A stretch of 64,000 nt of DNA from Scytonema sp045865695 (GTDB taxonomy: Bacteria; Cyanobacteriota; Cyanobacteriia; Cyanobacteriales; Nostocaceae). The notes beneath the pieces were generated by a model. It was given only the letters and a program-made list of their open reading frames with translations, had not been told where the DNA came from and did no database searches. The position numbers were made by a program, and so were the translations under genes. The DNA is taken from NCBI RefSeq assembly GCF_045865695.1, contig NZ_BAACAP010000224.1, forward strand, positions 1 through 64,000, in the 5' to 3' direction. This document shows, in pieces, positions 16,097-25,121 of this stretch (position 1 is the first letter of the stretch; each line of letters starts with the position of its first letter).

Positions 16097-17572
16097 GTGA
16101 CACTTACATATTGCAAAGGATTGCCGACAAGAGTACAAGAATTAAATCATTTGGGATTGACTCAGTTTGAAATGTTTCTTGCTGCTTATTCGCCAATCGT
16201 TCATACTGCAATGTGTGAGACAGTTGCACATTTATTAACTGTTGCTAACCTTGATAAATCCAAGTGGAATAGTTATTTACAGACGACTTACAAAATCAAT
16301 AAACGTCATGCTAACGGCATTATTGCTGATGCCAAAGGACGTGTAGATTCTGCCACATTGTGTAGAGCTAAATATATCAAGCAGTTAGAGGGAAAACTAA
16401 AATCAGCATTATCTTGGTTAAAAACAGCAGAGAAAAAATTAAAAGATAGCCGAGCCTTTTACGCTAAAAAGAATTGGCTTCAGTCGAAGACCGGCTGCCA
16501 ACTTCCTCTAGCAAGCTCATTAAAATCAAAAAAGACTAATTGGCAAGAGTTAAAATTCCTCATTCATAATAAGAAGCGTTATATTTACAAGCTTGAACAG
16601 CAAATACAGCATCTATTGACTGCACCAATCCGCGTAGTCATTCCCAAAGACAATATATTCATCGTTGGTTCACAAGACGAAACATTAGGAAATTCCTCGT
16701 GTCAGTGGGATGGTGACACAATGACTTTTCGTGTTCCCTACTGTTTAGAAGAAAAGTTTGGTAAATACATTTCCACAAAAATTGGGAACTTTGACCGGAA
16801 CATTAATCGCTTAAGAGATGATGGTGCTAAGACTTGGCATTTTTACCGGAAAGGAGGTAAGTGGGTTGTAGCCGTTCAATTTACACCTAAAAAAATCAAA
16901 AGAGTGAGTCGTTCCAAATATTATGGTTGTATAGGAATTGATATTAATCCTGGTTCAATTGGTTGGGCATATGTTGACTCTGATGGGAATCTAAGAGCTT
17001 CTGGTCAAATACCTTTACGAGCCGGATTACCCAAAGGACAACAACAAGCTCAACTTGTTGATGTTTGTTTACAATTAGCTGTTTTAGCCAAGACTTATGC
17101 TTGTCCAATTGTGGCTGAAAATCTGGATTTCAGTGAGAAAAAACAACAGTTACGTGAACAGGGCAGAAAATATTCAAGGATGCTTTCTGGATGGGCATAC
17201 TCCGAGTTCTTCAAACAATTACAATCAATTCTTGCTAATCGAGGTATTAAATTAATTAAGGTTAATCCAGCATACACCAGTATAATTGGATTGGTAAAAT
17301 ATGCCCGTCAATATGCACTGCCTAGTGACTGCGCTGCAGCAGTGGCAATTGCTAGACGTGGAATGAAGTTAACTGAAAATATTCCAAGCTCCATAACCGC
17401 CTATTTATCCATGAAGGATGGAAAGCACGTATGGAGCTTGTGGAACGAACTCAATACAAAGCTGAAACAGTCTGGAGTCAGGCGTCATGCTTTTTACTCC
17501 ATCTCTAACTGGGAATTCCTGCCCAAGCAATCGGATGGCAATCGCCGTCCTTCTCGCAAGCGCAAGCAGTAG
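16097..17572 (+). CDS. TnpB-like RuvC-fold RNA-guided nuclease family protein, without recognisable zinc finger
   Basis: 491 residues, starting at GTG with AGGAGG 10 bases upstream. The C-terminal RuvC domain keeps all three acidic residues: D282 in CIGIDINPGSIGWAY, E341 in PIVAENLDF, and D411 in LPSDCAAAVAIARRG. NPAYTSIIG matches the TnpB motif NPAYTSQ, but the CxxC zinc ribbon normally following is absent and RuvC-III reads KYARQYALPSDCAAAVAIA. This is the cyanobacterial TnpB-related branch close to the ancestors of type V effectors. Residues 60-200 are helical and basic (RNA binding by analogy). No tnpA is adjacent, so it could be a relic of an IS200/IS605-type element or domesticated. Confidence 0.8.
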   Translation: MTLTYCKGLPTRVQELNHLGLTQFEMFLAAYSPIVHTAMCETVAHLLTVANLDKSKWNSYLQTTYKINKRHANGIIADAKGRVDSATLCRAKYIKQLEGKLKSALSWLKTAEKKLKDSRAFYAKKNWLQSKTGCQLPLASSLKSKKTNWQELKFLIHNKKRYIYKLEQQIQHLLTAPIRVVIPKDNIFIVGSQDETLGNSSCQWDGDTMTFRVPYCLEEKFGKYISTKIGNFDRNINRLRDDGAKTWHFYRKGGKWVVAVQFTPKKIKRVSRSKYYGCIGIDINPGSIGWAYVDSDGNLRASGQIPLRAGLPKGQQQAQLVDVCLQLAVLAKTYACPIVAENLDFSEKKQQLREQGRKYSRMLSGWAYSEFFKQLQSILANRGIKLIKVNPAYTSIIGLVKYARQYALPSDCAAAVAIARRGMKLTENIPSSITAYLSMKDGKHVWSLWNELNTKLKQSGVRRHAFYSISNWEFLPKQSDGNRRPSRKRKQ

Positions 17573-17594
17573 GAATGCACTGTTTACAAACTTA

Positions 17595-17680
17595 CACCGC
17601 CGAGTTTTTACTTGTCCATATTTACGGACTCATGCCCAGATATGCGTAGGTTTTTAGAAGCGGTTAAATTTAAGGCGGTG
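17595..17680 (+). ncRNA. Candidate structured RNA or element end downstream of TnpB-like gene
   Basis: The 113-base gap between the TnpB-like gene and the response regulator contains caccgcc at 17595-17601 matched by ggcggtg at 17674-17680, closing an 80-base arm. In TnpB systems the guide RNA overlaps the 3' end of tnpB and this position. This is inferred from placement and one stem only. Confidence 0.2.
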
Positions 17681-17685
17681 AAGCA

Positions 17686-18138
17686 GTGAACAGTCCAACC
17701 AAGGCAACAATTTTACTTGTTGAGGATGAACCGGCTGATGTTTTTAGAGTCCAAAGAGCTGTACGTAAAGCTAATTTGCCGATTTCTTTGGAAGTGGTAA
17801 GCGATGGGGAACAGGCAGTACTTTATTTGAGCGGAGAAGCACCTTATGAGGATCGCTCGCGCTATCCCTTACCCGTGATTATGTTGCTAGATCTCAAACT
17901 CCCCCGACTTTCTGGTTTTGAAGTTCTAGATTGGCTGAGAGAATCAACGGTAAAGCACTTGCCAGTAGCCGTCTTGACTTCTTCTGAGGAGCAAATCGAT
18001 ATAGATCGTGCATATGCTCTTGGAGCTAATTCTTATTTGACCAAACCTATTGATTTCAATGCTTTACTAGAAATGATCCGGGCAATTGGAGCTTATTGGG
18101 TTACGTTGAATCGATCTCCCTATCTGAGAGTTGATTAA
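17686..18138 (+). CDS. Rcp1-like single-domain response regulator
   Basis: 150 residues from GTG. It is a CheY-like receiver: acidic pocket VEDEPAD near the N-terminus, phosphoacceptor D69 in MLLDLKLPRLSGFEVL, VLTSSEE (conserved Thr/Ser) and the Lys in YLTKPID. The loop SGEAPYEDRSRYPLP between alpha2 and beta3 is typical of Rcp1-type regulators that pair with phytochrome-like or hybrid kinases. No output domain and no kinase gene are adjacent, so it is an orphan here. Confidence 0.93.
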   Translation: MNSPTKATILLVEDEPADVFRVQRAVRKANLPISLEVVSDGEQAVLYLSGEAPYEDRSRYPLPVIMLLDLKLPRLSGFEVLDWLRESTVKHLPVAVLTSSEEQIDIDRAYALGANSYLTKPIDFNALLEMIRAIGAYWVTLNRSPYLRVD

Positions 18139-18279
18139 CAACAAAATATGACACCTTTACTGAGAAAGTTTAAGGTGAGCGGTAAATGACAGATATAACA
18201 TTACAGAAGTAGATAGTTTAGCTGAGGTTTTGTCTGGACTTGGCATATATAGCAATGGTGCTGAAACATCAGAAAATTC

Positions 18280-18888
18280 TTAGGATCGTAATGCTATGCC
18301 ATTACCCAGGCGTCCTTGATTTCGCTGTTGTAATTGATACATATGGTGAAACAGACTCCAGCAATATTCTTCTGGCAAACCACAAGTGACAGCACCTCGA
18401 AGGACTATATTAAAATACCAGTCGTTAGGAGCGGCTTCCTCTAGTAGCTTATCAACGACTACGTATGTACGGGCATTTTTGTAGACTTTTCCATTACAGT
18501 GAATGTCCACATATTCATGACGGTAACCACCCTGTGGTACGTCTTCTCTTTTGTCCAAGCGATCGCTCAAGCGCCAAGGTAATTGATAGAGTACTCCTCT
18601 AACACTAGCTTTAGGGTCTTTCACTACATCCAAAACTCCACAGTTGCGAGTTGGCGAAATGCGATAAAACCCTAATCGATATCCCTTCAGTGTACCAGTA
18701 CCTATAACATAGAAATGCGTCTTTTCACCCAAAGAGCGTTTTAAATCAACAGGACACATACACGAACCATAAGCAAAATAATAAAACATTGATTCGTCCG
18801 CTCGTACCTGTTGCAGTTCCGAATCTAGATTGTCAGAATTATCAGTCTGTACCCAGCTGTAATGAACGTGTCCAGATTGGTTGCTCAT
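18280..18888 (-). CDS. Gamma-glutamylcyclotransferase-like (GGCT/AIG2 fold) protein
   Basis: 202 residues. YFAYGSCMCPVDLKRSLG near residue 37 is the substrate-loop motif (YGSN-like) of the GGCT fold. LDKREDVPQGGYRHEYVDI near residue 110 holds the likely catalytic Glu and the following G-Y-R. RGVLYQLP is also conserved. Enzymes of this fold cleave gamma-glutamyl peptides or amines to pyroglutamate; the substrate is not predictable. The N-terminal 33 residues are an extra, polar extension. The gene is convergent with the response regulator. No operon partner. Confidence 0.85.
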   Translation of the reverse strand: MSNQSGHVHYSWVQTDNSDNLDSELQQVRADESMFYYFAYGSCMCPVDLKRSLGEKTHFYVIGTGTLKGYRLGFYRISPTRNCGVLDVVKDPKASVRGVLYQLPWRLSDRLDKREDVPQGGYRHEYVDIHCNGKVYKNARTYVVVDKLLEEAAPNDWYFNIVLRGAVTCGLPEEYCWSLFHHMYQLQQRNQGRLGNGIALRS

Positions 18889-18997
18889 GTTTTTTGAAGT
18901 AATATGAACTATTAATATATTATGCTACCCCATTCTATTTCTTTCTTGACATACTTGATAGATTAACCGTATTTTGCATATCTAGTATTCTTTCTCA

Positions 18998-19295
18998 TTC
19001 CCAGGCTCAGCCTGGGAATCCCTGACCGGAGGCTCCGCCTCCAGTAATGTAGGTAGAGCTAGGTGGTGGACATTGCTCACCAAACAATGAACGTGCAGCA
19101 TAGCTATACCTATGCTTTAGGCTTGAGGCAGAGCCTCAAAAGATTCATTCCCAGGCTGAGCCTGGGAACGAGGGATACGCACCGAGGTAGAAAAGAGCTC
19201 TTTCCCAATCGCCATTACCCCTTATCCCCAGAGGGGACCCCGAGTTCCCCAATCGCCATTACCCCTCAACAAGGAGGGGACCCCGAGTTCCCCAA
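18998..19295. repeat. Cluster of dispersed hairpin repeats
   Basis: The 407-base gap after 18888 holds no credible gene but several repeats: hairpin ttcccaggctcagcctgggaa (18998-19018), hairpin ggaggctccgcctcc (19028-19042), a second cattcccaggctgagcctgg copy near 19147-19168, and two units of the ggggaactcgggg family in reverse (19205-19297). The cattcccaggc type recurs at 62405-62441. Confidence 0.8.
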
Positions 19296-20966
19296 TCAGT
19301 AAACCCGATTCATCTCGACCCAAGTTTTAACCACGAGACGTAAATCTTCGGGCAAGCTATTTTGAGAGAGATCGTTATACCGGACAGAACCCCTAGAGCT
19401 AGTCAAAGTATAGGTAATGTAATCAGCACCGCCTCTAGTTGCTGGATAGTCCAAATTATTGAACACATCTCTTTCTTGTCTAAGTAACTGCTGAAATCTC
19501 CGTACCTGTTCTAAAGGAACGCGAAAAACGCTTCGTTCGGAGTCATTTGCATCGCCAATCCGAAGGCGAATTAAACGTCCGTCATCAAGAAGAACCGTTT
19601 CATAGGTTCTCCCAGCGATACCACCAGTGGCAATTTGCCGGAAAACAATACCGCTTTCCAATGGTCTTGGTAATTCACTGCGTGGAATAGGAACTGCTTG
19701 AAAACCGTTGTTGTTAGCAATTGCACTTGCTCTTTCATCAAAGATTGCAGTACCTGATTCCGCAACACGGTAAATTAAAACCTGTTGACCATCACTCACA
19801 GTGACTCTCCAACCGGGTACAATAGTTGCTGCACATAAAGCAAGTGGATCTGGTATGCCCAAACAGCTATCGGGCCATTGCTGTCGATCGACTTCAACTA
19901 TCCGTAGCTGTGAAACAGGCAATCCAGAACGCTCGGAAGCTCTTACTAAAATTCTCTCAGAAAGGTGTCTTGGTAGGTTCGCATTGGGTATTTCACCATA
20001 CTGTTGATTGTTTAGCCTAGCTTCTCTCCCATTAGGATGAGCATGGAAGACTAAAGTTTCCCTACCAGTCGCCACACTCACTTTCCAAGCTCTAAGAGCA
20101 ACTTCAGTACAAGTCTCGCCGGGACGCGGAAGATTTAAACAACTATCAGTCGTTATTTGTTCGGCGTCAACAACACGTAGTTGAGAGATTGGTAATCTTG
20201 TAAAATTCGATGCTGCTTCCAAAACAACATTGCCGACTCTCTGAGGAAATCTAACATTGATATTGCTTTCTTTATGATTGAGCCTAACAACAGAACCTGT
20301 TGTATTGGTGTGATAGATTAATCGTTGTTGTGCTGCATCCACAACTAAACGCCAACCGGGGACTATAGTTTGAGCGCAATTTTCACCCGACGTTGCTAAA
20401 TTTAAACAACTATTATCCCAAGTTCTTTTATCTACTTGAACAATTGTCAATTCCTCAACTGGTAATTCCAAGCGTCCCGATGCATTTTGTAGAACAGCAT
20501 TTTTCACAGAATTTGGTACGTTGCGTTGAACTTGCTTTGCCAAACGGATGTAACGCCCAGTGCTATTGGTGTGATAAATCCAGTTTTGGTTACCATCAGA
20601 AAGGATAACTCGCCAACCAGGGACTCTAGCTTGGGTGCAAATTTCGTTCTGGGTTGGTACATCCAAGCATCCATTGCGCCAAATACGCTCGTTGTAATCA
20701 GAGATTTCTAGATTTTTAATGGGGATGCGATTTTTACTGGCGACATCTCGCTTAACTGCAGAAGCCACTGAAGTTGGCAAACTTTTATTTTTAGTATTTT
20801 GCTTTAGGGATTTACTCGATCTTGTTGAGGATATCTTTAAAGGAGCTGCAGTTGCACCTTCAAGCACCGCGATCGCTCCTCCAACAGACAAAATGCTAGA
20901 TAATACTAAGGCAGTTAAAATTCGCGCTTGTTTTGTGGTACTATAAATATTAGGAATGTGTGTCAT
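19296..20966 (-). CDS. Exported protein with four Cys-paired repeats
   Basis: 556 residues from ATG (MTHIPNIYSTT); a TTG four codons upstream also opens the frame. A hydrophobic stretch (ILTALVLSSILSVGGAIAVL, residues 15-34) is a signal peptide or anchor. Four repeats of about 85 residues follow (roughly 65-150, 151-235, 237-320, 327-410). Each has a pattern LPxxxLxIxxVxxxTW, CL, C, VPGWRVxVxxG and IYHTNxTG; the two cysteines per unit probably form a disulfide. The last 110 residues are a distinct domain (YETVLLDDGRLIRL, YTLTSSRGSVRYNDLS) of unknown function. It is probably periplasmic. Its role is not known. Confidence 0.8.
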   Translation of the reverse strand: MTHIPNIYSTTKQARILTALVLSSILSVGGAIAVLEGATAAPLKISSTRSSKSLKQNTKNKSLPTSVASAVKRDVASKNRIPIKNLEISDYNERIWRNGCLDVPTQNEICTQARVPGWRVILSDGNQNWIYHTNSTGRYIRLAKQVQRNVPNSVKNAVLQNASGRLELPVEELTIVQVDKRTWDNSCLNLATSGENCAQTIVPGWRLVVDAAQQRLIYHTNTTGSVVRLNHKESNINVRFPQRVGNVVLEAASNFTRLPISQLRVVDAEQITTDSCLNLPRPGETCTEVALRAWKVSVATGRETLVFHAHPNGREARLNNQQYGEIPNANLPRHLSERILVRASERSGLPVSQLRIVEVDRQQWPDSCLGIPDPLALCAATIVPGWRVTVSDGQQVLIYRVAESGTAIFDERASAIANNNGFQAVPIPRSELPRPLESGIVFRQIATGGIAGRTYETVLLDDGRLIRLRIGDANDSERSVFRVPLEQVRRFQQLLRQERDVFNNLDYPATRGGADYITYTLTSSRGSVRYNDLSQNSLPEDLRLVVKTWVEMNRVY

Positions 20967-21205
20967 GGTAGTATTCAAGCAATAATCATTGTCTGAACGT
21001 TGTAAGCAACGCTCAAAAGCTGGTATTTTAGTTATTAGAAAACAGTAGAAGCTAATAACCAGCAGCTATCAGTTAAAAATCAAGAAATCTCACATAAGAT
21101 ATCTCACAGCAGCGCTTTTGAAGATAGCAATATCGTGTATCTTCTCAACCAGATACCGCTATGGACGCCAAGGAACTTGCTATTTGTTCCTCGCGTTTTT
21201 CAATT

Positions 21206-21268
21206 ATTGTTTGCTGGTCACTGGTCATTGGTCACTGGTCCCTGGTCACTGGTCACTGTTCACTGTTC
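21206..21268 (+). repeat. Short tandem repeat (tggtcac unit)
   Basis: Multiple imperfect copies of tggtcactggtcattggtca-like heptamers. The same unit occurs near 4513, 11146, 12209 and 59200. Here it supplies the stop codon of the minus-strand gene ending at 21260. Confidence 0.8.
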
Positions 21269-21730
21269 ATTAGCAAGATCGAATCGTATGGTGCAAGCAG
21301 CCCAATTTTTTAGATCTGGCGCAAGCCAAACGAGCTTTTGTAGAATTTCATCATTAACCCATAGGACTAAAGGATATTGAAACCGTTTTCGCAACTCATC
21401 TCGCATCAAATTTGTAGAGACAATGAGTTGATTGATAGCAGTTACAGATTCTAAACCTTTGACTATTAAAGCTTGAGGTCGAGCGGAACCCAGTAAATCG
21501 CTAACAGTTGTATAAAATGTCTCAGCAGCAGGAGGCAGAGCGATTTCTTTGATTTCTGTCGGACAAAATTCTTTTAATAAATGAAGTATGTGTGTTTGCT
21601 TCACAGTGGAGTGACAGCAGACTAAAAGCAAGGAAAACTCCCCTTGAGAGACTTGAATTGCTCTTACAAGCCTCTGAACGGGAACCATAATGTTTACTTT
21701 ACTGTCTTGTGAATGAGTTAAGCCGACCAT
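21260..21730 (-). CDS. N-terminal module of a cyanobacterial STAND-type ATP-binding protein, short or truncated
   Basis: 156 residues. VQRLVRAIQVSQGEFSLLLV, ALIVKGLESVTAINQLI and YPLVLWVNDEILQKLVWLAP match the N-terminal module of much larger cyanobacterial ATPase/TPR proteins that normally continue for several hundred residues. Here the reading ends in LANEQ, where the tandem repeat at 21206 begins, so the rest seems to have been lost by rearrangement. A genuine stand-alone form cannot be excluded. No Walker motif is present. Confidence 0.6.
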   Translation of the reverse strand: MVGLTHSQDSKVNIMVPVQRLVRAIQVSQGEFSLLLVCCHSTVKQTHILHLLKEFCPTEIKEIALPPAAETFYTTVSDLLGSARPQALIVKGLESVTAINQLIVSTNLMRDELRKRFQYPLVLWVNDEILQKLVWLAPDLKNWAACTIRFDLANEQ

Positions 21731-22157
21731 TGATTTTTCCTAATTTTGTTTTAATAAGCTCAATTTAGCAGCAAAATACCTCAACTACATTTAGGTAAGT
21801 ACTGATTTTGGTGTATTAATAGTAAGTTTCGAGCAGCAAAAACACATAAGATTTTCCTCATGCTCCTAAATAACAAGCACAGGTATTAACTTCATATTTA
21901 CTGATTCAAATTTATGTTGGAACCAGCTTAAAATACACAACAGCGATCGCATATTTCGGAACTCAAACAAAATTTAACATTTGAAAAAAATGATTTTGAT
22001 AAGGTCTTGGTATCGTTAATAAGCTGCAAGCTCTTACTGAATACAAACTTTCGTTTATTCTTTGATTGGATAAGGGCAGAGCTATCTATTCTCTTTCTCT
22101 TTAGAAATATCTTAGGGTGAGGGAAACTACTCCCTTTAGGCTCTAAAATTGCCGCTC

Positions 22158-22212
22158 TTTGTAGGGTGGGCACTGCCCACCAGTCGCTATTGGTGGGCAG
22201 TGCCCACCCTAC
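22158..22212. repeat. Long hairpin repeat (gtagggtgggcactgcccacc)
   Basis: gtagggtgggcactgcccac at one side is matched by gtgggcagtgcccaccctac at the other. The loop is about 15 bases and each arm is itself palindromic. Relatives are at 30914, 35886 and 37878. The surrounding 556-base gap (21731-22286) contains no supported gene. Confidence 0.9.
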
Positions 22213-22286
22213 AGGTTTAAGTAATAATCTTCTGGCGGGAAGGGAGTCAGCAAAATTCAATTGTATTATTAATTAGTACGAAATAA

Positions 22287-23540
22287 ATGAGAAACAACTT
22301 TTTGATGAATTTGTATAATACAGTATTTATACGGATAAAGTATCTTCGTATCAATCGATTGTTCTTTGGATTCTTGGTTGCTTTCAGCCTTGTAACAACA
22401 GTAATGTTGTCAGTTCCCTCTTTCGCTCAAAATAATCTTCGTCCGCAGACATTTGAGTTACGTGGGGTCTGGTTGACTAATATAGATAGCGATGTGTTGT
22501 TCGATCGCAATCGACTTCAAAATGCTTTGCAAACTTTGAAAAATTTAAACTTTAATACGGTGTATCCTACAATTTGGAATTGGGGTTACACGCTGTATCC
22601 GAGTAAGGTAGCACAAAAAGTTATTGGGCGATCGCTAGATCCAGTTCCTGGACTGCAAGGTCGAGATATGCTCAAAGAAGTTGTTGAAGGCGGACATAAA
22701 AAAGGTTTAACAGTCATTCCTTGGTTTGAGTTTGGCTTTATGGCACCAGCCGATTCACAATTAGCCAAAAATCGCCCGCAGTGGCTGACAAGTCGTCGAG
22801 ATGGAAGCAAGATTTGGAAAGAAGGCACTCATGACCGAGTTTGGTTAAATCCCTTTCTTCCACAGGTACAACAATTTATACAAGATTTAATCGTTGAATC
22901 AGTGAAAAACTACGATATTGACGGCATTCAATTCGACGATCATTTTGGCTTACCTTCGGAGTTGGGATACGATCCCTATACAGTTGCGTTGTACAAAAAA
23001 GAACACAATGGGAAAGCGCCCCCAGCAAATTCAAAAGATCCAGAGTGGGTACAGTGGAGAGCAAATAAAATTACTGACTACATGAAACGTGTTTTTACAG
23101 CTATTAAAGCAGCCAAGAAAAAATGCATAGTTTCAGTAGCACCCAATCCGCAACGCTTCTCCTACGAATTTTTCCTAGCAGATTGGGCGCGTTGGGAAAG
23201 GATGGGACTAGTTGAAGATTTAGTTATCCAAGTCTATCGCAATGACCTAAATGTCTTTGTGAGCGAATTAGAATACCCAGAAGTCAAAACAGCGCAAAGT
23301 CATATTCCTGTCAGTATTGGAATTATTACGGGATTGAAAGGTAAATACGTTCCCGTACTACAAATACAGACTCAAGTACAAAAAGTGAGAGAACGTAAGT
23401 TTGCCGGAGTTTCCTTCTTTTTCTATGAAACCCTTTGGAATATGGCTAGCGAACAGCCGCAACAGCGACAGTTAACGTTTAAAAATATTTTTCCTCAACC
23501 TGTTGCCTACCCCAATCTGCTTGCAGGGTGGAAGCCTTAG
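22287..23540 (+). CDS. GHL10/DUF187-type glycoside hydrolase-like protein, exported
   Basis: 417 residues. A signal peptide is visible (FGFLVAFSLVTTVMLSVPSFA, residues 28-48 approximately). The rest is a GHL10-type TIM barrel: ELRGVWLTNIDSDVLF at the start, NTVYPTIWNWGYTLYPS, GLTVIPWFEFGFM, LNPFLPQVQQFI and DGIQFDDHFGLP, where the paired Asp after IQF is the likely catalytic acid pair. Related proteins act on cell-wall or exopolysaccharide chains; the substrate is unknown. It stands alone between repeats. A full-length family member. Confidence 0.9.
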   Translation: MRNNFLMNLYNTVFIRIKYLRINRLFFGFLVAFSLVTTVMLSVPSFAQNNLRPQTFELRGVWLTNIDSDVLFDRNRLQNALQTLKNLNFNTVYPTIWNWGYTLYPSKVAQKVIGRSLDPVPGLQGRDMLKEVVEGGHKKGLTVIPWFEFGFMAPADSQLAKNRPQWLTSRRDGSKIWKEGTHDRVWLNPFLPQVQQFIQDLIVESVKNYDIDGIQFDDHFGLPSELGYDPYTVALYKKEHNGKAPPANSKDPEWVQWRANKITDYMKRVFTAIKAAKKKCIVSVAPNPQRFSYEFFLADWARWERMGLVEDLVIQVYRNDLNVFVSELEYPEVKTAQSHIPVSIGIITGLKGKYVPVLQIQTQVQKVRERKFAGVSFFFYETLWNMASEQPQQRQLTFKNIFPQPVAYPNLLAGWKP

Positions 23541-23544
23541 AAAT

Positions 23545-23632
23545 TATGAATTATGAATGCTGAATGCTGAATGAAGAATATGCAATTCATAATTCATAAT
23601 TCATAATTCATAATTCATAATTCATAATTCCT
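23545..23632. repeat. Short tandem repeat (attcataattcata)
   Basis: Perfect seven- to nine-base repeats of aattcata and, at the left, its complement tgaatgctgaatgctgaatg. A similar tract is at 27836-27893. Together the two sides can fold on each other. It lies between convergent genes. Confidence 0.8.
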
Positions 23633-25121
23633 ACCCAATTCCCAAACGTCCGGCTAAAGCAGGAGTGAGGGGCAGCAGAGTTGCTACCATCAAGAACAAC
23701 GCTAACAGACCCAAAGCAGCACGTGCGTCATCTGGTTCGCTGATTTCATTTAAACTGGGACGTTCTAAATCTCTCTGTAAAAACAAAATCACAATTGCCC
23801 AGTACATAGCTAGAGGAGTGCCTAGAGAAACTAATGCTAGCAAAATTAATGTTGCTACTGTTGCTCTTCCTGCAATTTTACGTCCGTAAATAGCTTGTAC
23901 GATGCGACCACCATCTAGTTGACCGGCTGGCATTAAATTCAGAGCAGTAATAACTAACCCCAGCCAACCAATAACGACTAGAGGATGTATATCTACTACA
24001 GCAGACTGTAAAGCAGATCCAAGAATAACCCGTGCTAGGGTTCCTACCAAAATCGAACTTGAAAAAAATTCGTTTGGTAGTTGGAATAAACTGCCTGAAT
24101 GGGAAAGTAGTAACCCTGTCACGAGCATTAACAGAGAAATGATTCCTCCGGCGGCTGGTCCTGCTAAAGCAATATCAAAGAGAACCTTACGGTTGGGTAT
24201 CAAAGATTCAAAACGGGTAATTGCACCAAATGAACCAATTTGCACTGCGGGGAGAAAGTAAGGCAAACTCAGGCGAACTTGATGACGGCGAGCCAGTAAC
24301 CAATGACCAATTTCATGAGCTACCAAAATTACTATGATACCCGCACTAATCGGCAAAGCTTCTGGAAACCGTTCTGGAGTTGAGAAGAAATCAAAATTCA
24401 GTAACAGTCCACCTGTTTCCAAGCTTGTAGCAATGGTTGCTAGCACTAAGATAACCCCAAAGATTTTTTGCGGTATCGTCATGGGACGCGGATCGTTACG
24501 GGATGGAAGCACAATCGTTACAGGTCTGCCGTCTGTGTTTTCTACTAAAAAAAGACGGTACTTATTTCCCATACGTTCTTGTAAAGTTTCACTCAATCGA
24601 GTGTGTACTTTCTCTGGATCTCCTCGGAGATTACCTTTAAAGATTGCGCCTTCTTGGTAAGCAATGGTTTCTGTCGTGAAAAAAGTATCTATGCCAAAGA
24701 TACTTTTGATAACACTTAAATCCTCTTCTGGGATTGGCATTACCTCAAGTTGAGTAGCCGTGGTGGAACTAGTGGAGTTATCCTGAGTGCCAGTTTCTTG
24801 TGAGGCAACAGAAGCCAGCCTTTCAGTTGCCCGTTGTCTGAGAATTGCATCTTGACCAGCAGCGCGTAGCTGTCTTCCGAGATAAATGTACACTCCTGCA
24901 GAAACTATCAACAAGAACAAAATACTGACTATGTTGATGTAGACTCCTGTAGCAAATAACCCAAAGAACAATAACCAAGGAGTCATCAGCACGACCGACT
25001 GTAACCAGGCGAGGATTCCTAGCTTGCCATATGGTCTAGCGCGATAAAAGCCCCAACCCAAGATTCCAAAAGCGACTAGCACAATTATGGCAATAATAGG
25101 TGTTTCTGATGAAGTTAACAT
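23631..25121 (-). CDS. Site-2 protease family (M50) membrane metalloprotease, EGY-like
   Basis: 496 residues from ATG (MLTSSETPIIAII); GAGG lies upstream. The zinc site HEIGH is in LVAHEIGHWLLARRH (about residue 267), and LNLMPAGQLDGGRIVQ supplies the third ligand (DG motif). About eight membrane segments flank a soluble domain (residues 80-200). This is the cyanobacterial/chloroplast EGY-like branch of intramembrane proteases, which cut membrane-bound regulators. The target is unknown. It is monocistronic. Confidence 0.93.
   Translation of the reverse strand: MLTSSETPIIAIIVLVAFGILGWGFYRARPYGKLGILAWLQSVVLMTPWLLFFGLFATGVYINIVSILFLLIVSAGVYIYLGRQLRAAGQDAILRQRATERLASVASQETGTQDNSTSSTTATQLEVMPIPEEDLSVIKSIFGIDTFFTTETIAYQEGAIFKGNLRGDPEKVHTRLSETLQERMGNKYRLFLVENTDGRPVTIVLPSRNDPRPMTIPQKIFGVILVLATIATSLETGGLLLNFDFFSTPERFPEALPISAGIIVILVAHEIGHWLLARRHQVRLSLPYFLPAVQIGSFGAITRFESLIPNRKVLFDIALAGPAAGGIISLLMLVTGLLLSHSGSLFQLPNEFFSSSILVGTLARVILGSALQSAVVDIHPLVVIGWLGLVITALNLMPAGQLDGGRIVQAIYGRKIAGRATVATLILLALVSLGTPLAMYWAIVILFLQRDLERPSLNEISEPDDARAALGLLALFLMVATLLPLTPALAGRLGIG

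Noticed and set aside
18181..18283. Plus-strand frame DRYNITEVDSLAEVLSGLG ending at 18283
   Set aside because: No start codon or ribosome site and no family recognised; could be a remnant but cannot be supported.
19063..19302. 79-codon plus-strand frame
   Set aside because: It translates dispersed repeats (cattcccaggc and ggggaactcgggg types) and has no family features.
21928..22260. 110-codon minus-strand frame
   Set aside because: It runs through the long hairpin repeat at 22158-22212; no conserved motif, no ribosome site.
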